Part shown: piece after piece, positions 55,101 through 64,000 of the stretch
Position numbering within the stretch: the stretch's first letter is position 1
How the letters are laid out: each line of letters begins with the position of its first letter
Assembly: GCA_964502145.1 (NCBI GenBank)
Contig: CAZCVI010000022.1
Span: 25,918-89,917 of the forward strand
Origin: CAZCVI01 sp964502145
GTDB lineage: Bacteria > Acidobacteriota > Aminicenantia > UBA2199
Length of the DNA stretch: 64,000 nt
Direction of reading: 5' to 3'
Translations under genes and position numbers: made by a program
Notes under the pieces: model-generated
Database searches by the model: none
Seen by the model: the letters and a program-made list of their open reading frames with translations, nothing else
Told to the model about the DNA's origin: nothing

Positions 55101-55959
55101 AACTCCCAGCAGCAAAGACAATTTAAAGTTGTACCTACGCGACCGTTTCGTCGAGTTGGAATCACCCGCCATCATGGGCATATTAAACATGACCCCCGAT
55201 TCCTTCTCCGATGGCAATACATTCTTTAAAAAAGGCGCAGCTCTCAAGCAGGCTGCAAAGATGGTCAAGGACGGGGCCACTATCATTGATGTGGGTGGCG
55301 AAAGCACCCGGCCCGGCGCACGTGCGGTTAGTGCCAATGAAGAGATTGATCGCATCGTTCCCATTATCAAAACCATCAAAAATGAATTCGGCGTGATTGT
55401 TTCTGTCGATACATATAAAGAACAGGTTGCCAGAACCGCCATCGTTGAAGCCGGGGCCGATATCGTCAATGATATCTCCGCACTCTCGTTTAGCAGTAAT
55501 ATGGCCGATACCATTGCTGAACTCAATGTCCCCGTGATCCTGATGCATATCAAAGGCACACCCGAGAACATGCAAAAAGATCCTTTTTATGCTGACCTGA
55601 TCAAGGAATTAAAAGAGTATTTCCACGCGCGTATTAACTTCGCCTTGACCAAGGGAATTAAGAAAGAAAAATTACTCATTGATCCCGGTATCGGCTTTGG
55701 AAAAAATGTGCGGGATAATATCGAAATTATCCGCCGCTTAGAAGAGTTTAAAGAGTTCGCATTACCCATCCTGATGGGACTGTCACGAAAATCATTCCTG
55801 GGGGCTATCACGGGTCAACCCGACCCGAAACTGCGGGAAGCGGAAACACTGTGTGCCAATCTTGTCGCCATCTTGAACGGTGCCGCCATCATCCGTGTTC
55901 ATCACGTCAAAAACACCAGCAGCGCCTTGAAGGTTCTTAAAACATTGGTGGAATTTTAA
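55093..55959 (+). CDS. folP: Dihydropteroate synthase
   Basis: 288 aa from the ATG at 55093, preceded by AAGGG and overlapping the batE end. It condenses p-aminobenzoate with hydroxymethyl-dihydropterin diphosphate in folate synthesis. All family blocks are present: GILNMTPDSFSDG, DVGGESTRPGA, VSVDTYKEQVA, NDISAL, LIDPGIGFGK, GLSRKSF and a final RVHHVK. Co-transcription with bat genes is suggested by the overlap. Confidence 0.95.
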   Translation: MIKTPSSKDNLKLYLRDRFVELESPAIMGILNMTPDSFSDGNTFFKKGAALKQAAKMVKDGATIIDVGGESTRPGARAVSANEEIDRIVPIIKTIKNEFGVIVSVDTYKEQVARTAIVEAGADIVNDISALSFSSNMADTIAELNVPVILMHIKGTPENMQKDPFYADLIKELKEYFHARINFALTKGIKKEKLLIDPGIGFGKNVRDNIEIIRRLEEFKEFALPILMGLSRKSFLGAITGQPDPKLREAETLCANLVAILNGAAIIRVHHVKNTSSALKVLKTLVEF

Positions 55960-55996
55960 ATTCTCATATTAATTGCAAACTTTTTTCATTTTCCAG

Positions 55997-56025
55997 TTGA
56001 CATCCCATTCCGAATTAGGTATAAC
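55997..56025 (+). promoter_or_regulatory. Candidate promoter of the YfiR-like gene
   Basis: TTGACA (55997-56002), a 17-bp spacer, TATAAC (56020-56025), about 105 bp upstream of the ATG at 56132. Confidence 0.6.
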
Positions 56026-56131
56026 CATAGATGTCTTAGGACTGTGTATAGTGATTTAGCTTAACGATGAGATTGAGTTGTGAGATTGAGTCGTGAGATT
56101 GTATATTTTATTATAAAGAAAAGGAGGTTCC

Positions 56132-56650
56132 ATGAAAACGAAGATAGTTTTATTATTTGCCGTGTTGCTGATCATGGGTTTTAATACCTATGCGCAGGAT
56201 GTTCCCCATGAGTTACAGGTGAAGTTGATGTTAAAGATACTCAGTATGGATCGGAATTTTGACAGGTTCGGCGATCCCATAAAAATTGGCGTCTCTTCTG
56301 ATGCATTCATCAAGGCATTAAAAGGCGAAGCTGATTTAAAGGTCAAGGGAAAAGGTTTTGTAGTGGAAAAGATGGCTTCCCCCGCAGACGTGTCCAAGTA
56401 CAAAATTATTTACGTGAGCAAGGATTGGGCCGCTCAATATAAGGCCACATCAGCCAAAGCCGTTGAAGCCAAAGCACTGATGTTTTGCGAGACCGAAGAT
56501 GGCGTTTTGGCCGGTGGCGGTGCTATTTCATTTAAAGTACTCGACAGTAAACCAAAAATCGTAATTAATATTGCCAATGTAAAAGAGCAGGGCACAGAAT
56601 TTCCCGCCAATTTCTTGCAAATTACTGTTGTCGTAGGTTCAATGAATTAA
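56132..56650 (+). CDS. YfiR-like (DUF4154) periplasmic protein
   Basis: 172 aa. Signal peptide (residues 1-21, ending TYAQ). The mature part fits the YfiR/DUF4154 family: KLMLKILSMDRNF, IKIGVSSDAF, YKIIYVSKDW, ALMFCETEDGVLAGGGAISF. In Pseudomonas YfiR is a periplasmic repressor of a diguanylate cyclase; here no cyclase is adjacent, but a chemoreceptor gene follows. AAGGAGG before the ATG. Confidence 0.75.
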   Translation: MKTKIVLLFAVLLIMGFNTYAQDVPHELQVKLMLKILSMDRNFDRFGDPIKIGVSSDAFIKALKGEADLKVKGKGFVVEKMASPADVSKYKIIYVSKDWAAQYKATSAKAVEAKALMFCETEDGVLAGGGAISFKVLDSKPKIVINIANVKEQGTEFPANFLQITVVVGSMN

Positions 56651-57035
56651 TCGCTGTGTCGTTTTACATGCGCTGCTTAATGTAAAAGGGCGACTGTTAA
56701 CCTTATGATTGTGATGTCCGGGGGCTTTTTTTAAACGATAGCTCCCTGGACACCACGTGGAAAAGATAAGCCACCCAATAATGCTTATCTTAAAAAAACA
56801 GCCCCTTGGATTTGACAAAAAGTATTATTTTGGGTATATATAGATTGTATATATGAATATAATAAACTTATTAAATGGTCAGCCGGAATGGTGGTCCATT
56901 TAATATTTTTTAATCGTTCATGGTATTATTGAAGTATACAGTACATGGAATATATTACATGGAATATAGTACATCAACAACAGAAAATGATGATTATTTT
57001 GTCAAGCGCATAAAGAAAGAGGAGGGTTTACCAAA
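56651..57035. other. Intergenic region upstream of the chemoreceptor gene
   Basis: 385 bp. An imperfect hairpin at about 56717-56752 (GTCCGGGGGC with GCTCCCTGGAC) may terminate the YfiR-like transcript. The MCP promoter is at 56812-56840. Short ATGGAATAT-type direct repeats lie at about 56944-56970. Confidence 0.5.
56812..56840 (+). promoter_or_regulatory. Candidate promoter of the chemoreceptor gene
   Basis: TTGACA (56812-56817), a 17-bp spacer, TATATA (56835-56840). The leader is about 190 nt. Confidence 0.55.
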
Positions 57036-58664
57036 ATGAAAGAAGGTCTGTTTTATAGACTTAAAAGTCAATTACAGTGGAAGATCGTCGGTCCAGTTCT
57101 TCTCGGTTTTATTGTCGTATTGGTCGCGATGGTGCTGCTGGCTATTTCTATTTCTTCTACAGAAATTGGTAAAATGGCGGAAAATAAAGGGATGGCACTG
57201 TCCAATATTACCTCGGAATTATTAAAAACAGCGTTGATGTTTGACGATGTCGAGAGCTGCAAGGGAAATATTAACAACCTGAAAAAGGATGAGGGCGTGG
57301 TTCTGGCCGAAGTGTACGGCAAGGATAAAAAACGGTTGGGCATTGTATTCGGCGAAAAAATTACCGCCTCCAAACTGGAAAAAGATGATCGGGACTTATC
57401 CACCAAAGAGTTGGAAAAAAAGAAGCAGAATATTGAAAAGGAGTTGTTGGATATTTACGCCGCCTCCTTTGATCCCGCTGAGTTCGATAAAATCGGGAAA
57501 GATGTTAAAGGCAAAAGAGTCGGCAAAGAAAAAGAAAAACTCATGATCACCCATCGCGAAGTCGTGGGCGAACCATGCCAGTTTTTTAGCGCCAAAATCG
57601 TGGGCGAGGGCGGAGACGTGTTGGGTTACTTCAACATCGCGCTCTCTCTGGAAAATCAGAAATTGGCCACTGCCAAGATTACATCCTATATGATGTTGAT
57701 CAGTCTTGTTTCCTTGCTGATCATCGGGTTCCTCAGTAGCGTCATGATCGCCCGCATGGTGAGACCTCTCATTGATGCCACCGACATTATGCAAGAGTTA
57801 TCCGAGGGTGAAGGAGATTTAACCATCCGTTTGGATATCAAATCAAACGATGAAATCGGTCGCCTCTCCAACAATTTTAATGCATTCATTGAGAAGTTAA
57901 AAGATATTTTGCTGCTGGTCAAAGATTCTAGCGAGGAACTCTACAATGGCACCAAAGAAATTTCTGCGGGCAGTGAAGACCTGTCTACCAGAACCAGCGA
58001 GCAAGCCGCGTCTATAACCGAGACCTCTACCACCCTCGAAGGCTTTACCGCCATCGTAAAAGTGAATACCGATAACTCCGAGGAAGTACGGCAACGACTG
58101 GAACATTTTAATGCCGATATGCTGACCAAAAAAGCTTTGATGGACAATGTTACCTCCACTATGAGGGAGATTGAAGATTCCAGTAAAAAGATCGACAATA
58201 TTATCAATGTGATCAACGATATCAGTTTTCAAACCAATTTATTGGCTTTGAATGCTGCCGTTGAAGCCGCCAGGGCTGGAGAAGCGGGTCGAGGATTCGC
58301 GGTCGTAGCTGCCGAAGTGCGTAACCTGGCTCAAAAAACCGCCGAATCTTCCAAAACTATCCGCGATATCGTCACCAAAAACGTCGCCTCCTCTAAAAAA
58401 GGAATGCAACTGGTGACTGAAACCTCCCAATTCTTCGCCGCCATCATGGATATTATGAAAGAATTGGTCAGCAAGATCAATGAAATCACCCAGGGTTCCA
58501 AGGAACAATCCACTGGTGTCGAACAGATCAACCAGGCCATCATGCAACTGGAAAATGTGATCAACCAGAATGCCGCGCTGGTGGAAGAGTTATCCGCTAC
58601 CAGCAAGAGCATGAGTTCCAATACCCAGCAATTGAACGAATTGGTCAACCGGTTCAAGTTGTAA
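57036..58664 (+). CDS. Methyl-accepting chemotaxis protein
   Basis: 542 aa. First membrane helix about residues 17-38, a periplasmic sensor region rich in charged residues (about 39-210), a second helix about 213-236, HAMP about 237-290, and a cytoplasmic signalling coiled coil to the end. The hairpin tip has the canonical NLLALNAAVEAARAGEAGRGFAVVA-type block (about 395-420) and VRNLAQKTAESSK, so it should couple to CheA/CheW. No che genes are in the window. GAGGAGG is nine bases before the ATG. Ligand unknown. Confidence 0.95.
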   Translation: MKEGLFYRLKSQLQWKIVGPVLLGFIVVLVAMVLLAISISSTEIGKMAENKGMALSNITSELLKTALMFDDVESCKGNINNLKKDEGVVLAEVYGKDKKRLGIVFGEKITASKLEKDDRDLSTKELEKKKQNIEKELLDIYAASFDPAEFDKIGKDVKGKRVGKEKEKLMITHREVVGEPCQFFSAKIVGEGGDVLGYFNIALSLENQKLATAKITSYMMLISLVSLLIIGFLSSVMIARMVRPLIDATDIMQELSEGEGDLTIRLDIKSNDEIGRLSNNFNAFIEKLKDILLLVKDSSEELYNGTKEISAGSEDLSTRTSEQAASITETSTTLEGFTAIVKVNTDNSEEVRQRLEHFNADMLTKKALMDNVTSTMREIEDSSKKIDNIINVINDISFQTNLLALNAAVEAARAGEAGRGFAVVAAEVRNLAQKTAESSKTIRDIVTKNVASSKKGMQLVTETSQFFAAIMDIMKELVSKINEITQGSKEQSTGVEQINQAIMQLENVINQNAALVEELSATSKSMSSNTQQLNELVNRFKL

Positions 58665-58733
58665 GTAGACATTGTGAATGAAAAGATGCAGGTGCAACCA
58701 GCCGACTATCAGCTATTGTTTTAAGACATTGCC

Positions 58734-61700
58734 ATGATTGATAGTGTGTTTGGTCCGCGTTTCAGGCAGGTTATTACAGCCGGTGCATCTGCATCTTATA
58801 CCGGCATCGATAATATCGACCGGGACCTGGTGGAATTGGCCGTGGCGGGTATTTACTCGCTGGCCCCGCCCGGTCACTCCCTTATCTGGGTCGTGGGGGT
58901 CAACGAAAACCTCAGGGAAAAAGCGCTCAAACTTCGCCAGTGGCTGCAAATGGTGACCTCTGCCACACCCAGCATCCGTTATTATACCCTTCCTTTTGAA
59001 GATCCTTATATCAACAATCAGAGCGATCCCCTGGCCGTGGGCAACAAGATCAAATTGTTGGCCGATGTATTGGAGCATAAACCCCAGATTATTATTACCA
59101 CTCTTCCCGCCTTGAGTTTAAAGCTTGAGGCGCGGGAAGATATCCCCGGTTTTTTCCAACGCATTGAAGTTAATGCCGAGCTGGACCGAGATGATCTGAT
59201 CCGCAAGTTGACCGACATGGGATACCGTGGTCGCACCGTTGTCGAGGAGCAAGGCGATATCGCTTGGCGCGGTAGTATCGTGGATGTTTTTCCCATTGAC
59301 CATCCCCGCCCCTTACGCATCGAAATCGAGGGCGATACCGTCATCTCTATCCGCATCTTTGATCCCGATTCTCAAAAATCCCTCAAACGAATCACTTCCG
59401 CCCTGTTGGCCCGCTCGCACTTCTTCTTGAATTACGCCGATTGCGCCGACTACTTTGCCAGCGATAAAAAAAACATGTTCTACCTTACCCAACTGCTGAA
59501 CAACTATCGGATGGTCGTATCGGATAAAAAAAAAGTGTCCGATGAGTTTAATAAACTACTCCACCACTATGATGATATTTACCAGATGATCTCTTCTCCC
59601 AACGACCCAGAAGCTCCCGCAGATGATGGCACAGATGATCATACAGATGATCACACCGATATGAAACCACGGTTAGCCCCACCCGGCGCACTTTTTTCCT
59701 TCCCTTTTCAAGAGGAAAAAATGATCGGCATCGAGGAAACCTGGGATAATATCTCCAAACCCGTGGAGTGGCATAAATTAGCCAAAAGTATCGCCGACTT
59801 TAACTTAGAGGATGTGCGTTCCCTCCGGGAAAAAGTTCAAAAAGATCATTACCGCCTCGTTATTTTCTCCGATAAAGATAATTCCAACGCTTTGGAACAG
59901 GAGTTCAAACCTTTTGATTTTATCCCCGCCAAGATTCCTTACTCGTTTGAAAATAAAGAAACACGTACCGTTTTTCTGGCTGACAAGCACTTCCACTATG
60001 TGGAGCAACCTGCCAAACCTGAAAAAACAGAACAGCTAAAATCCGAACAATGGGTGGATGAGATTCAGCCCGATGATCTCGTGGTGCATAGCACCCACGG
60101 TGTGGGCAAGTTTGTGGGCTTTAAGAAACTCGCTTTTGAGAATCATGTGACCGAGTTTTTAAAGATCGAGTATGTCGGGAAAGAGTATCTTTACGTGCCC
60201 GTGTACGAGCTTGATATATTGACTAAATACGCTTCTTTTGAAGGCAATATTCCCAAGTTGGATAAAATGGGGGGGAACAGTTTCGCGCTCAAAAAGAAAA
60301 AGGCCCAGAAGAGTATCGTTCATTTCGCCCGCGAGTTATTGGAACTTTATGCCATGCGTAAAGCCATCAAAGGTACCGCCTATCACCCTGACCACGAGTT
60401 AGAAATGAAGCTTGGGGAAGAGTTCCAATACGTGGAGACCCAGGACCAGAAGCGGGCTATCAAGGATGTGTATGCTGATCTGGAAAAAGAGTATCCCATG
60501 GATCGTCTCATTTGCGGGGATGTTAGTTTCGGGAAAACCGAGGTGGCCTTGCGCGCCTCGTTGCGGGTCGTCGTCAATAGTCGTCAAGTCGCTATTCTTT
60601 GTCCCACCACGATTCTCGCTTTCCAGCATTACGCCACTTTTACCAAGCGGTTTGCCGGGTATCCCATCTCCATTGCCATGCTTTCCCGTATGGTCTCGGA
60701 GAAACAGAAAAAGGAGATTTATAAAGAACTGGCTGCCGGTAATATTGATATTGTGATTGGCACCCACGCGCTGATCTCGGCGGCTGTCACGTTCAAGCGG
60801 TTGGGGCTTTATATTATTGATGAAGAGCAACGTTTTGGTGTGTTCCAGAAGGAAAAACTCAAAAAGATGCGCGAGGACATCGATGTCTTGTCCATGTCCG
60901 CCACTCCTATTCCCCGGACATTATCATTATCTCTGGCTGGATTGCAAGACATCTCCACCATTCGCACTCCGCCCCTGGGACGTTTGGCTGTTAAAAATTT
61001 TGTGGGCCATTATTCCAAGGAGATTATTATTTCCGCCATATTGAATGAAACCGAACGGGACGGGCAGGTTTTTATCGTGTACAATAATATTGATAAGATT
61101 TACACCTTTCAAAAGGAATTGGAACATTGGCTCCCGCAGATTTCTTCCGTGGTTATCCATGCCCAGATGGACAACCAGAAGATTGAGACCGATTTGATGG
61201 AGTTTATTACCAAGAAGTACCGCGTGTTGCTCTCTACCACCATTATAGAGAATGGCATAGATATTCCCTGTGTGAATACCATGATCATCATTGATGCCGA
61301 CCGTTTTGGTTTGACCCAGCTTTACCAGTTGCGCGGGCGGATTGGTCGTAGTTCGCGGCAGGCTTATGCCTATTTCCTCGTGAAAACCATGAGTATTACC
61401 GACAAAGCCAAGGCCCGTCTCAATGCTATCCGCGAGTTTGCTGATCTTGGTTCCGGTTATAAACTCGCTGAATTCGATCTCAAGTTACGCGGTGCGGGTT
61501 CCTTGTTGGGCAATAAGCAGCATGGCCATATTGAAGCTCTTGGCTTCGACTACTACCATCAGCTCCTTGAAGACACCATCAAAGAGCTCAAGGGCGAAGT
61601 GGAACGGCAAAAAGAGGGAAAGATCAACATTCATTTCTCCTATTCCATTGAAGCCGAATATATTAAGAACAGTGCCGAGCGTATCACCTTGTACCGCCGC

Positions 61701-62051
61701 ATTCTCGAGGCCGAGGATTTTGAACGTATCGAGGAATTGCGTACTGAAATGGCTGATCGTTACGGGCGTCCTCATGCCAGCATCGAAAAAATCTTTTTCG
61801 CCGGCACCATCCGCGTATTGACCCGGAAATACCATTTTGACGAGGTCGATGTCTATCAGGACCGGGTTATCATCCAATTCGCCGACACCGAGGAGAGTCG
61901 CAGAAAATTGTCCGCTAAACTGAACTTGCCTTCCACCATTAAAATGGAACCTTTCGGCGATTCCCCCCGGACGCGTACTTTCCTTTTTAATGACTATAAA
62001 ACCTTTACCCAGGATTTCGTGCAGTTCTGGGAAACATCCCAGGTAGAATAG
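58734..62051 (+). CDS. mfd: Transcription-repair coupling factor Mfd
   Basis: 1105 aa. Mfd removes stalled RNA polymerase and recruits UvrA. Order: UvrB-homology region (about 1-350), RNA-polymerase interaction domain (DLVVHSTHGVGKFVGF, about 445), translocase motor with Walker A GDVSFGKTE (about 600), DEEQ box DEEQRFG (about 698), motif III SATPIPRTL, motif VI QLRGRIGRS (about 865), and a C-terminal TRCF domain (about 950-1100). The family usually has GDVGFGKTE; the Ser here is a small change. An acidic Asp/His-rich linker lies at about 295-310. No clear ribosome-binding site before the ATG. Confidence 0.95.
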   Translation: MIDSVFGPRFRQVITAGASASYTGIDNIDRDLVELAVAGIYSLAPPGHSLIWVVGVNENLREKALKLRQWLQMVTSATPSIRYYTLPFEDPYINNQSDPLAVGNKIKLLADVLEHKPQIIITTLPALSLKLEAREDIPGFFQRIEVNAELDRDDLIRKLTDMGYRGRTVVEEQGDIAWRGSIVDVFPIDHPRPLRIEIEGDTVISIRIFDPDSQKSLKRITSALLARSHFFLNYADCADYFASDKKNMFYLTQLLNNYRMVVSDKKKVSDEFNKLLHHYDDIYQMISSPNDPEAPADDGTDDHTDDHTDMKPRLAPPGALFSFPFQEEKMIGIEETWDNISKPVEWHKLAKSIADFNLEDVRSLREKVQKDHYRLVIFSDKDNSNALEQEFKPFDFIPAKIPYSFENKETRTVFLADKHFHYVEQPAKPEKTEQLKSEQWVDEIQPDDLVVHSTHGVGKFVGFKKLAFENHVTEFLKIEYVGKEYLYVPVYELDILTKYASFEGNIPKLDKMGGNSFALKKKKAQKSIVHFARELLELYAMRKAIKGTAYHPDHELEMKLGEEFQYVETQDQKRAIKDVYADLEKEYPMDRLICGDVSFGKTEVALRASLRVVVNSRQVAILCPTTILAFQHYATFTKRFAGYPISIAMLSRMVSEKQKKEIYKELAAGNIDIVIGTHALISAAVTFKRLGLYIIDEEQRFGVFQKEKLKKMREDIDVLSMSATPIPRTLSLSLAGLQDISTIRTPPLGRLAVKNFVGHYSKEIIISAILNETERDGQVFIVYNNIDKIYTFQKELEHWLPQISSVVIHAQMDNQKIETDLMEFITKKYRVLLSTTIIENGIDIPCVNTMIIIDADRFGLTQLYQLRGRIGRSSRQAYAYFLVKTMSITDKAKARLNAIREFADLGSGYKLAEFDLKLRGAGSLLGNKQHGHIEALGFDYYHQLLEDTIKELKGEVERQKEGKINIHFSYSIEAEYIKNSAERITLYRRILEAEDFERIEELRTEMADRYGRPHASIEKIFFAGTIRVLTRKYHFDEVDVYQDRVIIQFADTEESRRKLSAKLNLPSTIKMEPFGDSPRTRTFLFNDYKTFTQDFVQFWETSQVE

Positions 62052-62171
62052 TAATTTAAAAAGGTCGCCCCAAAAACATGAATTAATAAAGGTTTTGGAG
62101 CGTTAACCAGATATTTTCTGCCTGCTATCGGCAAAAACATACAAGTGAAGCCCGGATGGAACTTGTTTTTT

Positions 62172-62381
62172 TCATGAACCGGCATTTTCCTGAGGAGATA
62201 TTTTTGAGGAGGCATAATTATATTCCTTATCCGAAAGATAAATTTTTATGTGGAGAAGACTCCCGCCGCGAATCAATGCCTTTATTTTTAAATAGTAGAA
62301 GTTTTCATCTTGCAAAAGATTCAAGACTTCATACTCTTGAATGATACCACTGGCTGAAAGCAGTCGGAAGATATGTTCCAT
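62172..62381 (-). CDS. TumE-like (DUF6516) toxin-type protein, probably truncated
   Basis: 69 aa. IIQEYEVLNLLQDENFYYLKIKALIRGGSLLHIKIYLSDKEYNY matches the N-terminal part of the DUF6516/TumE family, which usually runs to about 100-130 residues and continues with a HWQ.../DNAPHH-type half. Here the frame ends soon after KEYNY. An alternative frame downstream (to about 61994) stays open (QKYLLRKMPVHEKNKFHPGF), so a frameshift is possible. It lies six bp after its likely partner. Confidence 0.5.
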   Translation of the reverse strand: MEHIFRLLSASGIIQEYEVLNLLQDENFYYLKIKALIRGGSLLHIKIYLSDKEYNYASSKISPQENAGS

Positions 62382-62387
62382 TTGAAC

Positions 62388-62648
62388 CTAAGCGACTTTC
62401 TTTTTTAAACGGTTGTATTTGTTATAAAAGGCCTTCCATTCCATATAGTCATCCCATTGCTCGAAGTTTTCCTCTGCCGCTGTGGTGACGGATTTTTCGA
62501 ATAGAAGAAAATTGCAGTTGTATTTGATTTCAAACAGTGCCAGCTTCTCTTTTATCAAAGTCAACTCCGTGTATACTTGCATCTTTACATAGTTTTCGAC
62601 GTCTTTCCTGGTGATTTCGAACGGCTCGTTTATGTTATTAGTATCCAT
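62388..62648 (-). CDS. Putative antitoxin-type partner of the TumE-like protein
   Basis: 86 aa, mostly helical. It has the pattern ITRKDVENYVKMQVYTELTLIKEKLALFEIKYNCNF..FE...EENFEQWDDYMEWKAF, resembling the small helical proteins encoded just before DUF6516 genes. No DNA-binding helix-turn-helix is obvious. Gene order (partner first, toxin second, six-bp gap) is typical for such pairs. Activity untested. Confidence 0.5.
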   Translation of the reverse strand: MDTNNINEPFEITRKDVENYVKMQVYTELTLIKEKLALFEIKYNCNFLLFEKSVTTAAEENFEQWDDYMEWKAFYNKYNRLKKKVA

Positions 62649-63109
62649 ATTATTTCCTCAAAAAACAATATAATCCGCTTCCCGTTGGCAGTCTTATCCC
62701 AGTTTTTTTGGGCTGTTGGTTTTTAAAGGGGTTCAAGATTTTAAACCCATTTTATCCCGTCTGCATCCAATGAATGACCACCGAATCCATGACTGATTCT
62801 ATCTCCAATTAGGGACATAGTAGAGGCGGCATGTGACGGAGCGCCGCTTTATTTTATTCCCATTGCATGAAAGTGGCACGATACCCAGATTATTAATCCC
62901 GCAAATAGGAAGAGAAAGTTTCTGAACCGTGATGCGTGGGATTAACGGATGACCAGGATAAAACGGAAGGAAACTGGGCGGCTGGCAATCTTTTCCTGGG
63001 AACGCGGGCGTCCCGCCCGCTTTTATCATTCCCACCATCACAAGCAAAAGCCTCCCCATTTCTTGAACAAAAAAAAAGTAAAAAAATAAAGCACCGGCCC
63101 GGTTTTTTC
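62649..63109. other. Intergenic region filled largely by a composite repeat
   Basis: 461 bp between the TumE-like pair and the GspG-like lipoprotein gene. The composite repeat covers 62820-63101. The remaining 170 bp upstream show nothing recognisable. Confidence 0.6.
62820..63101 (-). repeat. Composite dispersed repeat, copy 2 (inverted)
   Basis: Read on the minus strand it starts GGGCCGGTGCTTTA (63101), contains the 96-bp core (62994-62899) and ends in a GTAG-type REP arm (GTAGAGGCGGCATG on the plus strand from 62820, hairpin GCGGC/GCCGC). It has the same order of parts as copy 1 at 13899-14130, but the first arm is of the TTTACTT type instead of GTGGGAAT. Confidence 0.8.
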
Positions 63110-63895
63110 TTATTTTATATTTGGGCTGTAGGTAAAGTTTCCGTTATGAAAAATGATATCTTTGCCTTTTTCATACTCATAGGTTCCTGTTTGGTCGAAG
63201 CCTTCGAATTTGCCGTCGCTACCGCCGCTGCCGATCCAATAGAAATCCTGTTTATCCGTGCCGGTATCGCCGTGTTTATAATGAAAATTATTACCCCAGG
63301 CGTCTTTTTGGGCTAAGACCTTGGTATGGAATGGTATCAGGAGTTGCTGCATTTCCCGGAGGTCTGCTACTTGAGGTGCAAAGTAGTTGTCTGTAATATA
63401 GGATTCGATAGCCATGCCAATACTCTTCATATCGCCCATGGTGGCTCCTATCTTGTCCCTAAAGAATTCCCTAAATAGTACACGTTTCCGGTTGTGTTCC
63501 AATGTTCCCAAAACCTCTTCTTTGGACACCCAGTTGCCGGAGGGTATTTTCAGTTCATCGATTTTCCAGCCGGAGTCGTACTTGTTGAACTTCAGCTCAA
63601 CCACATCACTGGTTTTACCATTTGCAACGTTAATTTTTGCAATAAATGAGTCGCCATCTTTGCGAACCCCTTCCACTTTAATTTTCTCTTTCAGTTCAGC
63701 CACTTTTTTAACACTCTCTTTCAGGGTCTCTTCGTCCAGTTGGTCTTTATTGGCCTCTTTAACTCTGTTGACGATGACATCGATTTCACTATTGATCAAA
63801 TCTTTGGCTTTTTCAGAGGTTAAGTCGCTGGAACCGCAGTTCACTACGATAAGGGAAAAAAAGATCACAAGACAGATAGAAAATAATTTCTTCAT
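63110..63895 (-). CDS. Lipoprotein with GspG-like C-terminal domain
   Basis: 261 aa from the ATG at 63895, placed eight bases after AGGAG; a GTG three codons earlier overlaps that site. Lipoprotein signal ends VVNCGSS. The N-terminal half (about 25-130) is a helix plus beta module of unknown type. The C-terminal half (about 135-261) resembles the type II secretion major pseudopilin GspG without its prepilin helix: MGDMKSIGMAIESYITDN, then DAWGNNFHYKHGD, FYWIGSGGSDGKFEG with the Ca-site-like Asp-Gly loop. Seen as a free-standing domain in Acidobacteriota/Aminicenantia. Role unknown. Confidence 0.7.
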   Translation of the reverse strand: MKKLFSICLVIFFSLIVVNCGSSDLTSEKAKDLINSEIDVIVNRVKEANKDQLDEETLKESVKKVAELKEKIKVEGVRKDGDSFIAKINVANGKTSDVVELKFNKYDSGWKIDELKIPSGNWVSKEEVLGTLEHNRKRVLFREFFRDKIGATMGDMKSIGMAIESYITDNYFAPQVADLREMQQLLIPFHTKVLAQKDAWGNNFHYKHGDTGTDKQDFYWIGSGGSDGKFEGFDQTGTYEYEKGKDIIFHNGNFTYSPNIK

Positions 63896-64000
63896 TTTAC
63901 GCACTCCTATTTACGTTTTTTTAGTTAAAAAATCAATGAAAGCATTGTAAGCGCTTAGGGAACCACACCTTTTTTTTTCTTTTAGATGGAGTAAAATATC

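Overview
The window looks like chromosomal DNA from an uncultivated, Gram-negative-type bacterium, most like an Acidobacteriota/Aminicenantia genome. This placement is inference. It rests on secreted six-bladed beta-propeller-like proteins, a GspG-like lipoprotein, a GVPPGWVR-ending envelope protein, Bat proteins and a giant NRPS with 'EEKEYYPLSSAQKRLYFLQQ'-type condensation domains. A run of 100 Ns at 38516-38615 shows it is an assembled scaffold.

Layout. 1-3775 (minus) is an operon of a YbgF/CpoB-like TPR lipoprotein, an OmpA-family protein, a coiled-coil protein, queC and queD, the last cut by the window edge. 4095-8880 holds a DUF4388-DnaJ-TPR fusion, a P-loop ATPase with a C-terminal PD-(D/E)XK-like domain, and a permuted ATP-grasp-like enzyme. 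8881-16377 is repeat-rich. It contains a possible group II intron domain V relic, a 20-bp tandem array, several palindromic repeat families, three small or secreted-protein genes, and an IS1634-type insertion sequence with perfect 16-bp terminal inverted repeats. The IS transposase is broken by an in-frame TAG.

16378-36036 (minus) is one 6552-codon NRPS gene with six modules: partial A-PCP / C-A-PCP / C-A-PCP / C-A-PCP / C-A-PCP-E / C-A-PCP-TE. Its first A domain lacks about 50 N-terminal residues. Its E domain has HQ in place of the catalytic HH pair. Three A domains carry a 9-bp-periodic Thr-Pro-Ile tract just before the A3 motif. Downstream (36274-38841) two 70-bp GTAG-type REP/BIME elements bracket a small Cys-containing secreted peptide gene and a beta-propeller lipoprotein gene. 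Next comes a heptad-repeat gene that contains the assembly gap.

39007-44471 holds an AlgI-type MBOAT acyltransferase, an AlgJ/AlgX-like SGNH protein and a polytopic glycosyltransferase-like protein, suggesting acetylation and assembly of an exopolysaccharide or envelope glycan. 44844-45410 has two small 2[4Fe-4S] ferredoxins with matching promoters. 45580-50571 (minus) is a STAND-like NTPase followed by 29 copies of a 34-residue repeat, the best candidate here for an undescribed recognition or conflict protein. 50780-55959 is a bat operon (VWA, TPR, BatD, BatE) running into folP. 56132-62051 encodes a YfiR-like periplasmic protein, a methyl-accepting chemotaxis protein and Mfd. The right end has a TumE-like toxin/antitoxin-type pair (toxin probably truncated), a composite dispersed repeat and a GspG-like lipoprotein.

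The striking overall feature is the number of short-period repeats: 9, 20, 21 and 102 bp tandem arrays plus at least three families of palindromic intergenic elements. I saw no tRNA, rRNA or CRISPR array.
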